Assembly: GCA_024681795.1 (NCBI GenBank)
Contig: JAILAD010000040.1
Location: forward strand, 1-64,000
Reading direction: 5' to 3'
Source: Lachnospiraceae bacterium
Lineage (GTDB): Bacteria; Bacillota; Clostridia; Lachnospirales; Lachnospiraceae
DNA: 64,000 nucleotides
This document shows, one piece after another, positions 24,710-32,880 of the stretch. Position 1 is the first letter of the stretch. Every line of letters starts with the position of its first letter. Both the position numbers and the translations under genes were made by a program. Below the pieces are notes generated by a model. The model did no database searches, had not been told where the DNA came from, and saw only the letters and a list, made by a program, of their open reading frames with translations.

Positions 24710-27025
24710 CTACTCCGAATAATACGAACTTTCACCGTTTTCATCCACATGGAAGAGTTCAAATTCGGTCAGATAATAATCATAATAAATATCATCAATA
24801 CAGAATGCGTAGAAATAATCCGCCTCTTCCAAAACACCGTAGAGAATTTCGAAATCGTCCGAAACGACATATTCCGAACCCTGTGCCTGTCCCTCATCCA
24901 TGGTATCCGCATCAAGCGTATAGTACATCGGAACAATTTTGTCACCGCTTTTTAACTTTGTTATTTTTCTGGAGGAAGCACCGTGTTCGTCGATTCCGTC
25001 CCAGGCGCCTTCCACGGTAACCTCTCCGTCCCGGTTCTGTTTAAGACGAAGATTGGTCTCCTTCCCGTTTAAGAGAATCGGAGAAGTGTAAATGATAAAA
25101 TCATCGTTATTTTCCACTATATAGGTTGCAAGATTCTGCCCGTCCGGAAGGGAAAGCCAGTAACCGTCAAAATAATCTTCAAATACACCCTTATCGTAAT
25201 CCGCTTCCACATCGAGGGTTTCGCCGATTTCAAACATGGTTTTTTCATCTTCGGACATCTGAAATACATAACCGTAAACCGTTGCCGTATTTTCAAGTCC
25301 TCTTTTATCCAGTGTAAAAGTATAAATACCTTCATCATTCAGATGAGGTTTTTCGGAAAACGTAATCAGCCGGCTTTCACCGGTTTCCTTTATCTGATCG
25401 GCATAGTCCCAGTGATTTTCATCCTTGGGTTTTTTCCGGTAGCATCCGCTTTCCTCATCGTACTCATAATCAAATCCGTACGACCAGCTGTCATCTTCGT
25501 CAAACCAGTAAGAATCGTCATACCAGCCTTCCTCATCGTACCAGTAATCGTCTTCGCCTTCATACTCCCCGTAGTCTTCGCCGTAATCGTCACCGTAATC
25601 TTCGTCGTAACCGTCTTCGCCTCCGTCCTCACCGCCGGAACCGCCCTGGCCGAATCCGCCGGCATAGGCACCTCCCAGATTCTGACGGTCGATAAACGAT
25701 ACGTAATAGGGGCTTATGCAGACCGTTTCAAATACTTTCAGCTCCGTTGACCCCTGTACCTGAAGCGGATAATAAACCGACAGTCCCGAAGCGGAAGAAT
25801 GGGATTCTCCGGTTACACTGTAGGAAATCGTATTTTTCAAAGCCTCCAGCGCCTTGTCCGCACCCGAAACGTTCTCACTGCCGCAGCCCTCAATCAGGGC
25901 ACCGAGATCCACCATATTGGTATAATCCTCGGACTTATTATTTCCTCCGAAATTCTCCGCATTTTCAATCTCACGGATCATCTGCGAAAGATTTCCCGTA
26001 TCCGCTCCCGCTTCATACATGGATTTGGCAAAGGTGTTAAATTCAATTAAAAACCGGTCCAGTGCCTCCAGATCGATTACGGCCAGTGTGACAATATCCG
26101 AATCCTCGTCGGATTTACATGCTTCCATGTAGGAATCGCAAACCGCTTTTCCGAGTTCTTTCCCGTCTGCATCCGGATTTCCGGCAAGGAAATTGCCGAT
26201 TGCCGTATAGTCCCATCCGCTGCCGGGCTCAATTTCCTGGGAACCGTACATATATCTTGAATAGGATGCAAGAACGTTTGCCGTCTCCACGGTTCCCATC
26301 AGGCAGGCATCGAATCCGATAAATTCAAAGCGGTCCGTCATTTCCGGCGCAACACCGTATAATGCGGCATCAATCTCCGTTAGCGTCAGAGCATCCGCTT
26401 CGTTATTTTCATCAAAGCAGACACCTTCAATGCTGCCGCCGCCGTGATTCCAGAACACCACGCCCATATGGTTTGCGGGATATTCCTTAACGCCCCATCT
26501 TAAAAAATCCGTCAGGGCAGCCGTATCTCCCATGTTGGTTTCGTCGGAAGAATAAACTTCCGTCATTTCCTGATTCTGAATTACAAAACGCTGGGCCTGA
26601 TCGGTCGCCACATCTTCGTTATACCAGTACGATGCGCCTCCCGTCTGCACCACAAACCGCACATTGTCTCCGATTTCCGCAGACATCATTTCCTCTAAAT
26701 CATCCGTTCCCATACCGCCGTCGGATTCCAGATCCGAGCCGCACAGATATACGAAAACGGTCCAGGTACCGTCCTCTCCCATCGGGATTTCGGACTCTCT
26801 TACAGGTCTTTGAACCGTCATCATTCCGGTATTGCTGTCGACCGAAAGTACGGGTGCGGAAGGATCCCACTCAAGCGGTCCGTCCGTATAATCCCCGATT
26901 CCGCCGTTTTCTTCGTCCTCGTAGTCCTCGTAGTCCTCCCAGTCTTCATCCTCGAGGATCGAACATCCTCCGAATCCGAATGTCAGCAAAATCAATGCCA
27001 GCATAATGCATGTAAATCGTTTCAT
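24710..27025 (-). CDS. Clostripain-family (C11) cysteine peptidase lipoprotein
   Basis: 771 residues. A lipoprotein signal ends FGFGGC (Cys21), then an acidic stretch DWEDYEDYEDEENG. The C11 peptidase domain (about 85-430) has NHGGG with His194 and DACLMG with Cys241, the catalytic pair. An extreme Asp/Glu/Tyr/Gly/Trp segment at about 455-530 follows (EDYGDDYGEDYGEYEGED), then a C-terminal beta-rich domain to 771. It is likely anchored on the outer face of the membrane and cleaves after basic residues, as clostripain does (family knowledge). It starts 12 bases before the EAL gene on the same strand, so the two may be co-transcribed. Confidence 0.9.
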   Translation of the reverse strand: MKRFTCIMLALILLTFGFGGCSILEDEDWEDYEDYEDEENGGIGDYTDGPLEWDPSAPVLSVDSNTGMMTVQRPVRESEIPMGEDGTWTVFVYLCGSDLESDGGMGTDDLEEMMSAEIGDNVRFVVQTGGASYWYNEDVATDQAQRFVIQNQEMTEVYSSDETNMGDTAALTDFLRWGVKEYPANHMGVVFWNHGGGSIEGVCFDENNEADALTLTEIDAALYGVAPEMTDRFEFIGFDACLMGTVETANVLASYSRYMYGSQEIEPGSGWDYTAIGNFLAGNPDADGKELGKAVCDSYMEACKSDEDSDIVTLAVIDLEALDRFLIEFNTFAKSMYEAGADTGNLSQMIREIENAENFGGNNKSEDYTNMVDLGALIEGCGSENVSGADKALEALKNTISYSVTGESHSSASGLSVYYPLQVQGSTELKVFETVCISPYYVSFIDRQNLGGAYAGGFGQGGSGGEDGGEDGYDEDYGDDYGEDYGEYEGEDDYWYDEEGWYDDSYWFDEDDSWSYGFDYEYDEESGCYRKKPKDENHWDYADQIKETGESRLITFSEKPHLNDEGIYTFTLDKRGLENTATVYGYVFQMSEDEKTMFEIGETLDVEADYDKGVFEDYFDGYWLSLPDGQNLATYIVENNDDFIIYTSPILLNGKETNLRLKQNRDGEVTVEGAWDGIDEHGASSRKITKLKSGDKIVPMYYTLDADTMDEGQAQGSEYVVSDDFEILYGVLEEADYFYAFCIDDIYYDYYLTEFELFHVDENGESSYYSE

Positions 27026-27181
27026 TTTCCCCTTTTTCCTTTCCGTCTGCCGGACAGGAACTTTCCCCGTCCGGCAGAAATACTTTTGTCATTCTTCCGA
27101 ATAAATCGATTCGTTTAAGATTCCAAAAGTATTATAGCAAAAAAACTTTCTGATTTACATCAGTTAAGTCTTAAATATGGC

Positions 27182-27640
27182 TTATAAAACCCTTAAAAAT
27201 ACCTTATACTCTCTGGAACGCATTTTTTCGGGTCTCGTTTCTTCCGGGGAATCCGTTCCGGGTTCTTTTCTTTCAATTTCTTTCAGGACAAAGCGGTAGG
27301 AAAAATGATCTTCCCCGCATCTAAACGTAAATGTATGGGTTTTGTCCTCATTCAGGATTACGGACACTTTTGCGTTCTTGGTATTTGCCCCGGAAATATG
27401 TATTTTCGGAAGAATCATTTTCCGGGCCATGTTTTCGCATTTTTCTTCAAGGTTAAACTGCTTTTCGTAGGAACATTTTCCGGAGGCACTTACCGAAGTC
27501 AGCTCGGCATAGTAAATCCGTAATGTTTCCAGGGTTTTGGATTTACACTCCACGGACCGGAATAATTCGGTCAGAACCAGATAGAGTGCATATTCATAAT
27601 GATAAATTGTTGTTAAGGGATTTTTGTAGAATTGATTCAT
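27182..27640 (-). CDS. Protein of unknown function (152 aa)
   Basis: I choose the ATG at 27640, which follows AAAGGAGGAAAAAAG; the frame stays open another 76 codons upstream but through a terminator hairpin and GC-rich DNA with an implausible peptide. The protein begins MNQFYKNPLTTIYHYEYALY, has a helical first half with three Cys, a beta-like middle (KVSVILNEDKTHTFTF) and a basic C-terminus. No membrane segment and no family recognised. It follows, in the same direction, a tubby-like protein and a tocopherol-cyclase-like protein. Confidence 0.65.
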   Translation of the reverse strand: MNQFYKNPLTTIYHYEYALYLVLTELFRSVECKSKTLETLRIYYAELTSVSASGKCSYEKQFNLEEKCENMARKMILPKIHISGANTKNAKVSVILNEDKTHTFTFRCGEDHFSYRFVLKEIERKEPGTDSPEETRPEKMRSREYKVFLRVL

Positions 27641-27797
27641 CTTTTTTCCTCCTTTATGTTGGAATAAGTTGATTGTTTCCTGGTAACTTTGCCCGCCCCT
27701 TTTCTCCTTGGCACGCTCATATCGTCGCGGTGCTTCCCCGGAGCCCCTGTAAGGGAACGGTATGAAATTTTCAAGGTACGGCGTGCAAAAAGGGCAC
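27641..27797. other. GC-rich unexplained leader before the 152-aa gene
   Basis: About 157 bases between a terminator and the ribosome binding site of the downstream gene, clearly richer in G and C than the surrounding intergenic DNA. On the minus strand GTGC-CCTTTTT-GCAC opens the stretch, and CTCCGGGGAAGCACCG follows. TTGAAA occurs near its start but no good -10 is spaced from it. I recognise no riboswitch or mobile-element end. Confidence 0.4.
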
Positions 27798-27865
27798 AAA
27801 AAAATCGCTGTTTGAAGAAACGGCAAAAGGGTACAATGCCCCTTAATGCATTTCTTCAAACAACG
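27798..27865 (-). terminator. Long-stem terminator or attenuator
   Basis: TGTTTGAAGAAA at 27809-27820 pairs with TTTCTTCAAACA at 27851-27862, and the stem extends to 15 bp with one mismatch. An inner AAGGG/CCCTT pair shortens the loop. On the minus strand it is followed by GCGATTTTTTT, so it can terminate transcripts coming from the 27955-28437 gene. Confidence 0.7.
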
Positions 27866-27954
27866 ATTCATCTCGGTGGAACTTTATGATAACCTGTTTT
27901 GTATCAGATGTAAAGAAGTTTTTGCAGCTTGCAACCACAAGTTGCAATTTTTCA

Positions 27955-28437
27955 TCAGGTAAGACCGAACTTTAAAACGGGAAAACTGGTAATCAAAAGC
28001 AATAGTGCCTCATCCATATCCCCTTCCGCCTGCAGTTCAAAATAGGGTTCGAATTCCTTCCATTCTTCCTCCGGAATCCATACCTCCCCGCCTGAAAAAG
28101 CGGAAACGACAGCAATCACTTTCCCGTTCATGGTGAATATTTCTTTCTCGTTTTCGCAGTGTACTTCTATCAAATCTCCGATCCGGTACACTCCGCGGGA
28201 TACATACGTAATCTTTGCAATCGTTTCCCCGCTCGCAGCATCCTTTATTTTTCTGGATACGCCGGGAAGCACGGTATTGTTGATATCATACCTGCTTTCC
28301 CACTCTCTGCCCATCCCGGTAATCCAGACCGGAAAAAACAGTCCCGTGGAAATTTTGCAGACCAGTTCTCTGTTTTTATAAAAATAATATCCCGTAACTC
28401 CCGTTTGACTGTACTGATAACCGATAATGCGATCCAT
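27955..28437 (-). CDS. Protein of unknown function (160 aa), possible tubby-C-like fold
   Basis: 160 residues, mostly predicted beta strand, starting MDRIIGYQYSQTGVTGYYFY. Short strands separated by turns (YDINNTVLPGVSRKIKD, ETIAKITYVSRGVYRIGDL, FTMNGKVIAVVSAF) and a final helix DEALLLLITSFPVL resemble the tubby-C-terminal/LURP-like proteins of Firmicutes, but this is a weak visual match. A good Shine-Dalgarno (GGGGGGAAAGGAAA) precedes the ATG. It follows the tocopherol-cyclase-like gene by 23 bases, so the two are probably an operon. Confidence 0.7.
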   Translation of the reverse strand: MDRIIGYQYSQTGVTGYYFYKNRELVCKISTGLFFPVWITGMGREWESRYDINNTVLPGVSRKIKDAASGETIAKITYVSRGVYRIGDLIEVHCENEKEIFTMNGKVIAVVSAFSGGEVWIPEEEWKEFEPYFELQAEGDMDEALLLLITSFPVLKFGLT

Positions 28438-28460
28438 TTTCCTTTCCCCCCGAAAGAAAC

Positions 28461-29336
28461 TTATCTGTATTCGTACTCAAAAGATGCAGTGTTTGTTTTA
28501 AAAGCAAAGATGTCTTTCCCGTCCGCACGGAAGCGGTATGCGGCCCGACAGGTAACGTTCTCCTGAATGATACGGCTCATCGCGGCATCCTGCGGTGCAA
28601 CAAAATCATACCCCTCCCGACTGTAAAGCTTTGCTTCAAAAACCATATCATCCTGCATAATGCGAACACGGCGGTCCGGAAAGAATTTAATCTTTGCACC
28701 CTTATAGGTTGCCAGCCGGTATTCTTTTCCCCGGTAATGGATCACTCCGATGATTCCGGTAAAACATTTCTTTCCGACGGGAATCTCCGCAACGGAAAGC
28801 ATTAAGGAACCCTCATCAAAATCCGTCTGCGTCCAGAGATACTCCGAAGGAAACGAAATACCCCTGTCGCCTTCCCAGTAACCAAATGCATCATTAAACT
28901 CATATTTTTTATCGTTTATGGTTACGGAACCGTTTACTTTATGCCGCATACTCATGATGCTGTGTCTGCATTCCATAAACGGAACCATGGCAAAAGGTCC
29001 CATAATATCGTAATCAAGAGGCGTGAAATCCTTAAAATAAAGTTTCCCTTTCGCTCTTAAATCTGCCGTGGTGACATCAAAGACAATCCCGTTTTTTCCG
29101 AAGTGATTATCCGAAAGATAAATATTTCCTCCCTTTCTTAAAAAACAGTCCCCCGGAAATTTCACATTCCAGACACCGTCTTTGTTTGCAATCTGAAGAT
29201 TTGCCGAAGAATTCTCTTTATCCGTCGTCACGGATGCAATAAAAACAATCGTGTCTTCTTCCGACCTGCATTTGAAATACCATCCGTAAAACCCGCTTTT
29301 CGGACCTTTCCACTCTTTTTTAGCGATACTCTTCAT
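28461..29336 (-). CDS. Tocopherol-cyclase-like beta-barrel protein
   Basis: 291 residues. Motifs SGFYGWYFKCR at the start, DIMGPFAMVPFMECRHSIMSM in the middle and YWEGDRGISFPSEYLWTQ correspond to the conserved blocks of the tocopherol-cyclase-like family (GWYF, P-F-x-MEC-H, YxExxWGxxFP-xWxWxQ). Bacterial members outside photosynthetic lineages have no known substrate; a lipocalin-like lipid-binding barrel is the safe reading. No signal peptide. It starts about 70 bases downstream of the tRNA-Ser gene, on the same strand. Confidence 0.8.
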   Translation of the reverse strand: MKSIAKKEWKGPKSGFYGWYFKCRSEEDTIVFIASVTTDKENSSANLQIANKDGVWNVKFPGDCFLRKGGNIYLSDNHFGKNGIVFDVTTADLRAKGKLYFKDFTPLDYDIMGPFAMVPFMECRHSIMSMRHKVNGSVTINDKKYEFNDAFGYWEGDRGISFPSEYLWTQTDFDEGSLMLSVAEIPVGKKCFTGIIGVIHYRGKEYRLATYKGAKIKFFPDRRVRIMQDDMVFEAKLYSREGYDFVAPQDAAMSRIIQENVTCRAAYRFRADGKDIFAFKTNTASFEYEYR

Positions 29337-29406
29337 GGACTACTCTCCCAAATCTTTCCAAAACCTCTTAGAAGAATGGCTTCACAATTCTGTGAAGCCA
29401 TCAAAC

Positions 29407-29494
29407 GGAGTTGGAGGGATTCGAACCCTCGCGCCACTTGCGCGGCCTGCCGCATTTCGAGTGCGGTCCCTTACAACCACTTGGGTACAACTCC
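29407..29494 (-). tRNA. tRNA-Ser (CGA anticodon)
   Basis: 88 bases. The acceptor stem GGAGTTG pairs with CAACTCC; the anticodon arm is CCGCA-CTCGAAA-TGCGG giving CGA; a long variable arm is present as expected for serine; the T arm contains GGTTCGAATCC. The 3' CCA is not encoded. It decodes UCG and lies between the alarmone synthetase and tocopherol-cyclase-like genes. Confidence 0.96.
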
Positions 29495-29569
29495 TTAATT
29501 ATTACCGGATAAAATCCGCTTGCTTAAAACACCGTTTCTCACGGAAAAACGGTAACGGAAAAAGCACTG

Positions 29570-30205
29570 TCAGTTATCGGACGAAGCATTTGCCTTTTGA
29601 ACTTCTTCGTTTAAGTGAAGCATTCTGTCGTCCAGATCGCGGATACGTCCGGCACAGTCCACAAGCTGCAAACGGATTTCTTCCGGAACGTTTCCGTCAA
29701 ACTTGTAATTAATCTTATGTTCCAGGGATGCCCAGAAATCCATGGCAATCGTACGGATCTGGATTTCCACCTTGGTATCGATTTTCTTGTCGGACAGATA
29801 TACCGGAACAAGTGCGATAATATGATAGCTCTGATACCCGCTCGGCTTCGGATTCTTAATATAATCCTTTACCGAAAGAATTTCAATATCGCTCTGCGCG
29901 GAAATCGCCTCGGCAATTTTATAAACATCGGAAGTAAAGGAACAGATGACGCGGACACCCGCAATATCCTTTACATAGGTTACCATATTCTCGATGGAAG
30001 ATTCATAACCGTGACGTCTTAATTTCTTTACAATACTCTCAGGCGATTTCAATCTCGATTTCAAATGCTCAATCGGATTGTAGGAATGCGTATGCTGAAA
30101 CTCCTCACTTAAGATTTCCAGTCTCGTAACCATTTCCTTCATCGCGGAATTATAGATTAATATAACCTCTTCCCAGCTGTCAACACTGGCATTGCTTGCA
30201 TCCAT
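29570..30205 (-). CDS. Small alarmone synthetase (RelA/SpoT domain)
   Basis: 211 residues with only the synthetase domain: HLKSRLKSPESIVKKLRRHG, VKDIAGVRVICSF, KDYIKNPKPSGYQSYH and VEIQIRTIAMDFWASLEHKINYK. These are the ATP- and GDP/GTP-binding motifs of RelA/SpoT, with no hydrolase or ACT domain, as in YjbM/RelQ-type proteins. It makes (p)ppGpp in the cytosol. A C-terminal helix follows. The ATG sits behind AAGGGGTTATAA. Confidence 0.93.
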   Translation of the reverse strand: MDASNASVDSWEEVILIYNSAMKEMVTRLEILSEEFQHTHSYNPIEHLKSRLKSPESIVKKLRRHGYESSIENMVTYVKDIAGVRVICSFTSDVYKIAEAISAQSDIEILSVKDYIKNPKPSGYQSYHIIALVPVYLSDKKIDTKVEIQIRTIAMDFWASLEHKINYKFDGNVPEEIRLQLVDCAGRIRDLDDRMLHLNEEVQKANASSDN

Positions 30206-30320
30206 TTATAACCCCTTAAAACCCCGTTCGTTCACCAATCACCCGGATGAACCGGACTCATTTATACTACCATAAAATGCCTGTTTTCGCAAACACGTGA
30301 AAAATCCCGAAACTCCCGGC

Positions 30321-31112
30321 TTAATCGTTCAGTCCGAAAACCCTCGCAAAATTATCATAAAGAATTGCTTTTTCGGTTTCCTCGTCAAGTCCGAGATTCA
30401 AAAATCTCCCCAGTTCCTGCTTCGGATTCCACATCGGAAAATCGCTTCCGAAGAAATAGCGGTCTCCCCCGAAATGATCGATGAAACGAAGTGCCATCAT
30501 TTTATCAATCATAAAAAGAGAACTTGAAGTATCATAATATACATTCTCAAGTCTCGGCATGCGGTATGCCTCGTCCCACTCGGAATAACCGCCGAAATGT
30601 GCTCCGACAATCGTCAGTTTCGGAAACATCTGCGCAATATCGCGAAGCTTATGCGGAGAAGTAAATTCATATCTTGCATCACCCATATGAAGCAGAAGAA
30701 TCATTCCTCTTGCTTCCATCGCTTCGTAAATCGGCAGACATTTCGGATCGTCGATTGCGAATCCCTGCATGTCATGATGGAATTTAACACCTTTTAATCC
30801 AAGCGAAAGAGCTCTGTCGAGTTCCGCTTCGAAATTTTCATAATCCTTATGCATCGCCGCAAGCCCCAGAAACAGAGGGTGTTTTTCACATTCTCCGGCA
30901 ATGAAATTATTGATACTTTCCACCTGTGCGGGGGAAAGTGCGGAAGAACAGACAAGGCATCTTTCACTGCCGAGTTCTTCCTGTAATTTAATCAGGCTCT
31001 CCGGAGATGCATCGGAATGCATCGGAATTCCGTAGAAATTACCGATCGACTCGGATGCTTTATACGCAAGCTTGGCGGGAAAAATATGTGTATGTGCATC
31101 TATAATTTTCAT
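30321..31112 (-). CDS. Amidohydrolase-family metal-dependent hydrolase
   Basis: 263 residues in a TIM-barrel amidohydrolase (amidohydro_2 type) pattern: metal-binding DAHTHIFP at 5-12, GVKFHHDMQGF, ILLLHMGDA, VGAHFGGY and the late Asp in FFGSDFPMW. Members decarboxylate or hydrolyse small cyclic or carboxylated compounds; the substrate here is unknown. The ATG follows AGGAGTAGTTGAA. It lies just downstream of lspA on the same strand. Confidence 0.85.
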   Translation of the reverse strand: MKIIDAHTHIFPAKLAYKASESIGNFYGIPMHSDASPESLIKLQEELGSERCLVCSSALSPAQVESINNFIAGECEKHPLFLGLAAMHKDYENFEAELDRALSLGLKGVKFHHDMQGFAIDDPKCLPIYEAMEARGMILLLHMGDARYEFTSPHKLRDIAQMFPKLTIVGAHFGGYSEWDEAYRMPRLENVYYDTSSSLFMIDKMMALRFIDHFGGDRYFFGSDFPMWNPKQELGRFLNLGLDEETEKAILYDNFARVFGLND

Positions 31113-31167
31113 TTCAACTACTCCTGACTTCTGCTTTACGGCTGTTTTGCCGCCTCCGCTGAATGAA

Positions 31168-31785
31168 TTATTCTTCTCCGGATTCTTCTCCGGATTCTTC
31201 TTCGGATTCTCCTTCGGATTTCTCTTCGGATTCCTTTACTGTTTTCTCCTTCTGGGGAAAATTACCGAAACATTTATTAAACTCGTCCTCGTTATAAACA
31301 AAGATTAAAAGAAAAATCATCAGGAAAAACGCAACGGTCACAAAAGAATCCGCAACGTTAAAAACCGGAAATTTAATGGCTTTGACATAAATCATGTCCA
31401 CAACGTACCCGTGGAAAAGCTGCCCGTCAACCGGATCGTAGCGGAAAATCCGGTCAATTAAATTGCCGAGTGCACCGCCGACTAACATTACTTCCGCAAT
31501 CCTGATCGGCCGGTATTCAATCTCCCACGGGGTTCTGACATACAGGAAAATAATCGCTGCAATGGCAATCGGTGTCAGAATCGCAAAAATCATCTGCCCG
31601 TTCTGAAAAAGTCCCCAGGCCATTCCGCGGTTCTGTACGTAAGTAAGAACCAGGGCATCACCCAGCACTTTTACTTCGCGACCGTCCGATAAATATTGAA
31701 TTGTCAGATATTTGGTCCACTGATCAAGTCCGATCATAATCAGAATCGAAACAAGAGGAACCAGAACTCTTCCGATTTTCTTCAT
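31168..31785 (-). CDS. lspA: Lipoprotein signal peptidase II with acidic tail
   Basis: 205 residues with four membrane helices and both catalytic aspartates: GNLIDR (Asp111) and FNVADS (Asp146), plus the NRGMAWGLF motif. It cleaves prolipoproteins before the lipidated Cys, and several such lipoproteins are encoded in this window. The last ~25 residues are a Glu/Ser/Gly tail (ESEEESGEESGEE) encoded by short repeats around TCCGGAGAAGAA; most LspA proteins lack this. The gene is 12 bases after asnA. Confidence 0.95.
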   Translation of the reverse strand: MKKIGRVLVPLVSILIMIGLDQWTKYLTIQYLSDGREVKVLGDALVLTYVQNRGMAWGLFQNGQMIFAILTPIAIAAIIFLYVRTPWEIEYRPIRIAEVMLVGGALGNLIDRIFRYDPVDGQLFHGYVVDMIYVKAIKFPVFNVADSFVTVAFFLMIFLLIFVYNEDEFNKCFGNFPQKEKTVKESEEKSEGESEEESGEESGEE

Positions 31786-31797
31786 ACAAATTCCCGT

Positions 31798-32808
31798 TTA
31801 CAGAATATTTACGTTATGCTCAAACGCAATATCATAAACCTCATCCGGCCAGATGGAGGACTGCACTTCTCCGATATGCGCTCTTTGCAAAAAGAACATA
31901 CAGATTCTGGACTGCCCGATTCCTCCGCCGATGGTATACGGCATTTTTCTTTCCAAAATTGCTCTCTGGAACGGCAATTTGGCCCTTTCCTCGCAGCCCG
32001 CCATACGAAGCTGGGATACCAGGGAAGTCTCATCCACACGGATTCCCATGGAGGAAAGTTCCAGGGAAATACCGAGAATCGGATAAAATACCAGAATATC
32101 ACCGTTTAAATCCCAGTCATCGTAGTCCGGTGCTCTTCCGTCATGACGCTCACCGCTTCTTAACGGTCCGCCTATTTTCATAAGAAAGACCGCACCTTTT
32201 TCCTTCGTAATCAGGGTCTCTCTCTCCTTCGGTGTCTTGTCCGGCCATCTGTCCTCGAGTTCCTGTGTGGTAACAAAGGAAATTTCGTTCGGAAGGAACG
32301 GATCCATAAAATGATATTTTCCGCAGATGTAATATTCCGTCTGCTTGATTGCCATATAAATACGGAAGACCGTTTCTTTTAACGTATCTTCGTTCCGTTC
32401 GGACTTGTCGATGATTTTCTCCCAGTCCCACTGGTCAACGTAAATGGAATGAAGATTGTCGGTATCCTCGTCACGGCGGATTGCCGTCATATCGGTATAA
32501 AGGCCTTCTCCTTTTTTAAAACCGTATTTCTGAAGGGCCTGTCTTTTCCACTTTGCGAGGGAATGTACAATTTCCACTTCCCGGTCATCCTGTTCTTTAA
32601 TTCCGAACGTAACCGGTCTTTCCACACCGTTTAAATTATCATTCAGACCGCTTTCCGGCGTAACAAACAAAGGTGCCGAAACACGGCTTAAATTCAGTGC
32701 ATCCGCCAGTGCGTGTTCAAAATAATCCTTTACTTCCTTAATGGCTTTCTGAGTATCCCTGATACTCTGCGGGCTTTCATACCCTTTCGGAAAATAGCAT
32801 CTGTCCAT
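31798..32808 (-). CDS. asnA: Aspartate-ammonia ligase (asparagine synthetase A)
   Basis: 336 residues from the ATG at 32808, seven bases after AAAGGGG; an ATG two codons earlier is nearly on the ribosome site. AsnA features: LSRVSAPLFVTPESGLNDNLNG, VHSLAKWKRQAL, GLYTDMTAIRRDED, and near the C-terminus GGGIGQSRICMFFLQ. It makes asparagine from aspartate, ammonia and ATP using a class II tRNA-synthetase-like fold. It sits immediately downstream of asnS, so asparagine synthesis and tRNA charging are encoded together. Confidence 0.95.
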   Translation of the reverse strand: MDRCYFPKGYESPQSIRDTQKAIKEVKDYFEHALADALNLSRVSAPLFVTPESGLNDNLNGVERPVTFGIKEQDDREVEIVHSLAKWKRQALQKYGFKKGEGLYTDMTAIRRDEDTDNLHSIYVDQWDWEKIIDKSERNEDTLKETVFRIYMAIKQTEYYICGKYHFMDPFLPNEISFVTTQELEDRWPDKTPKERETLITKEKGAVFLMKIGGPLRSGERHDGRAPDYDDWDLNGDILVFYPILGISLELSSMGIRVDETSLVSQLRMAGCEERAKLPFQRAILERKMPYTIGGGIGQSRICMFFLQRAHIGEVQSSIWPDEVYDIAFEHNVNIL

Positions 32809-32880
32809 CAGCATGCCCCTTTCTACTAACAAAACAAACTACCGTATCCAAACCCAAGGCGTTTTCCTTTCGCCCGTTTT

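Noticed and set aside
27641..27871. Upstream extension of the 152-aa protein by 77 codons
   Set aside because: It would translate through a terminator hairpin; a strong Shine-Dalgarno stands before the internal ATG at 27640.
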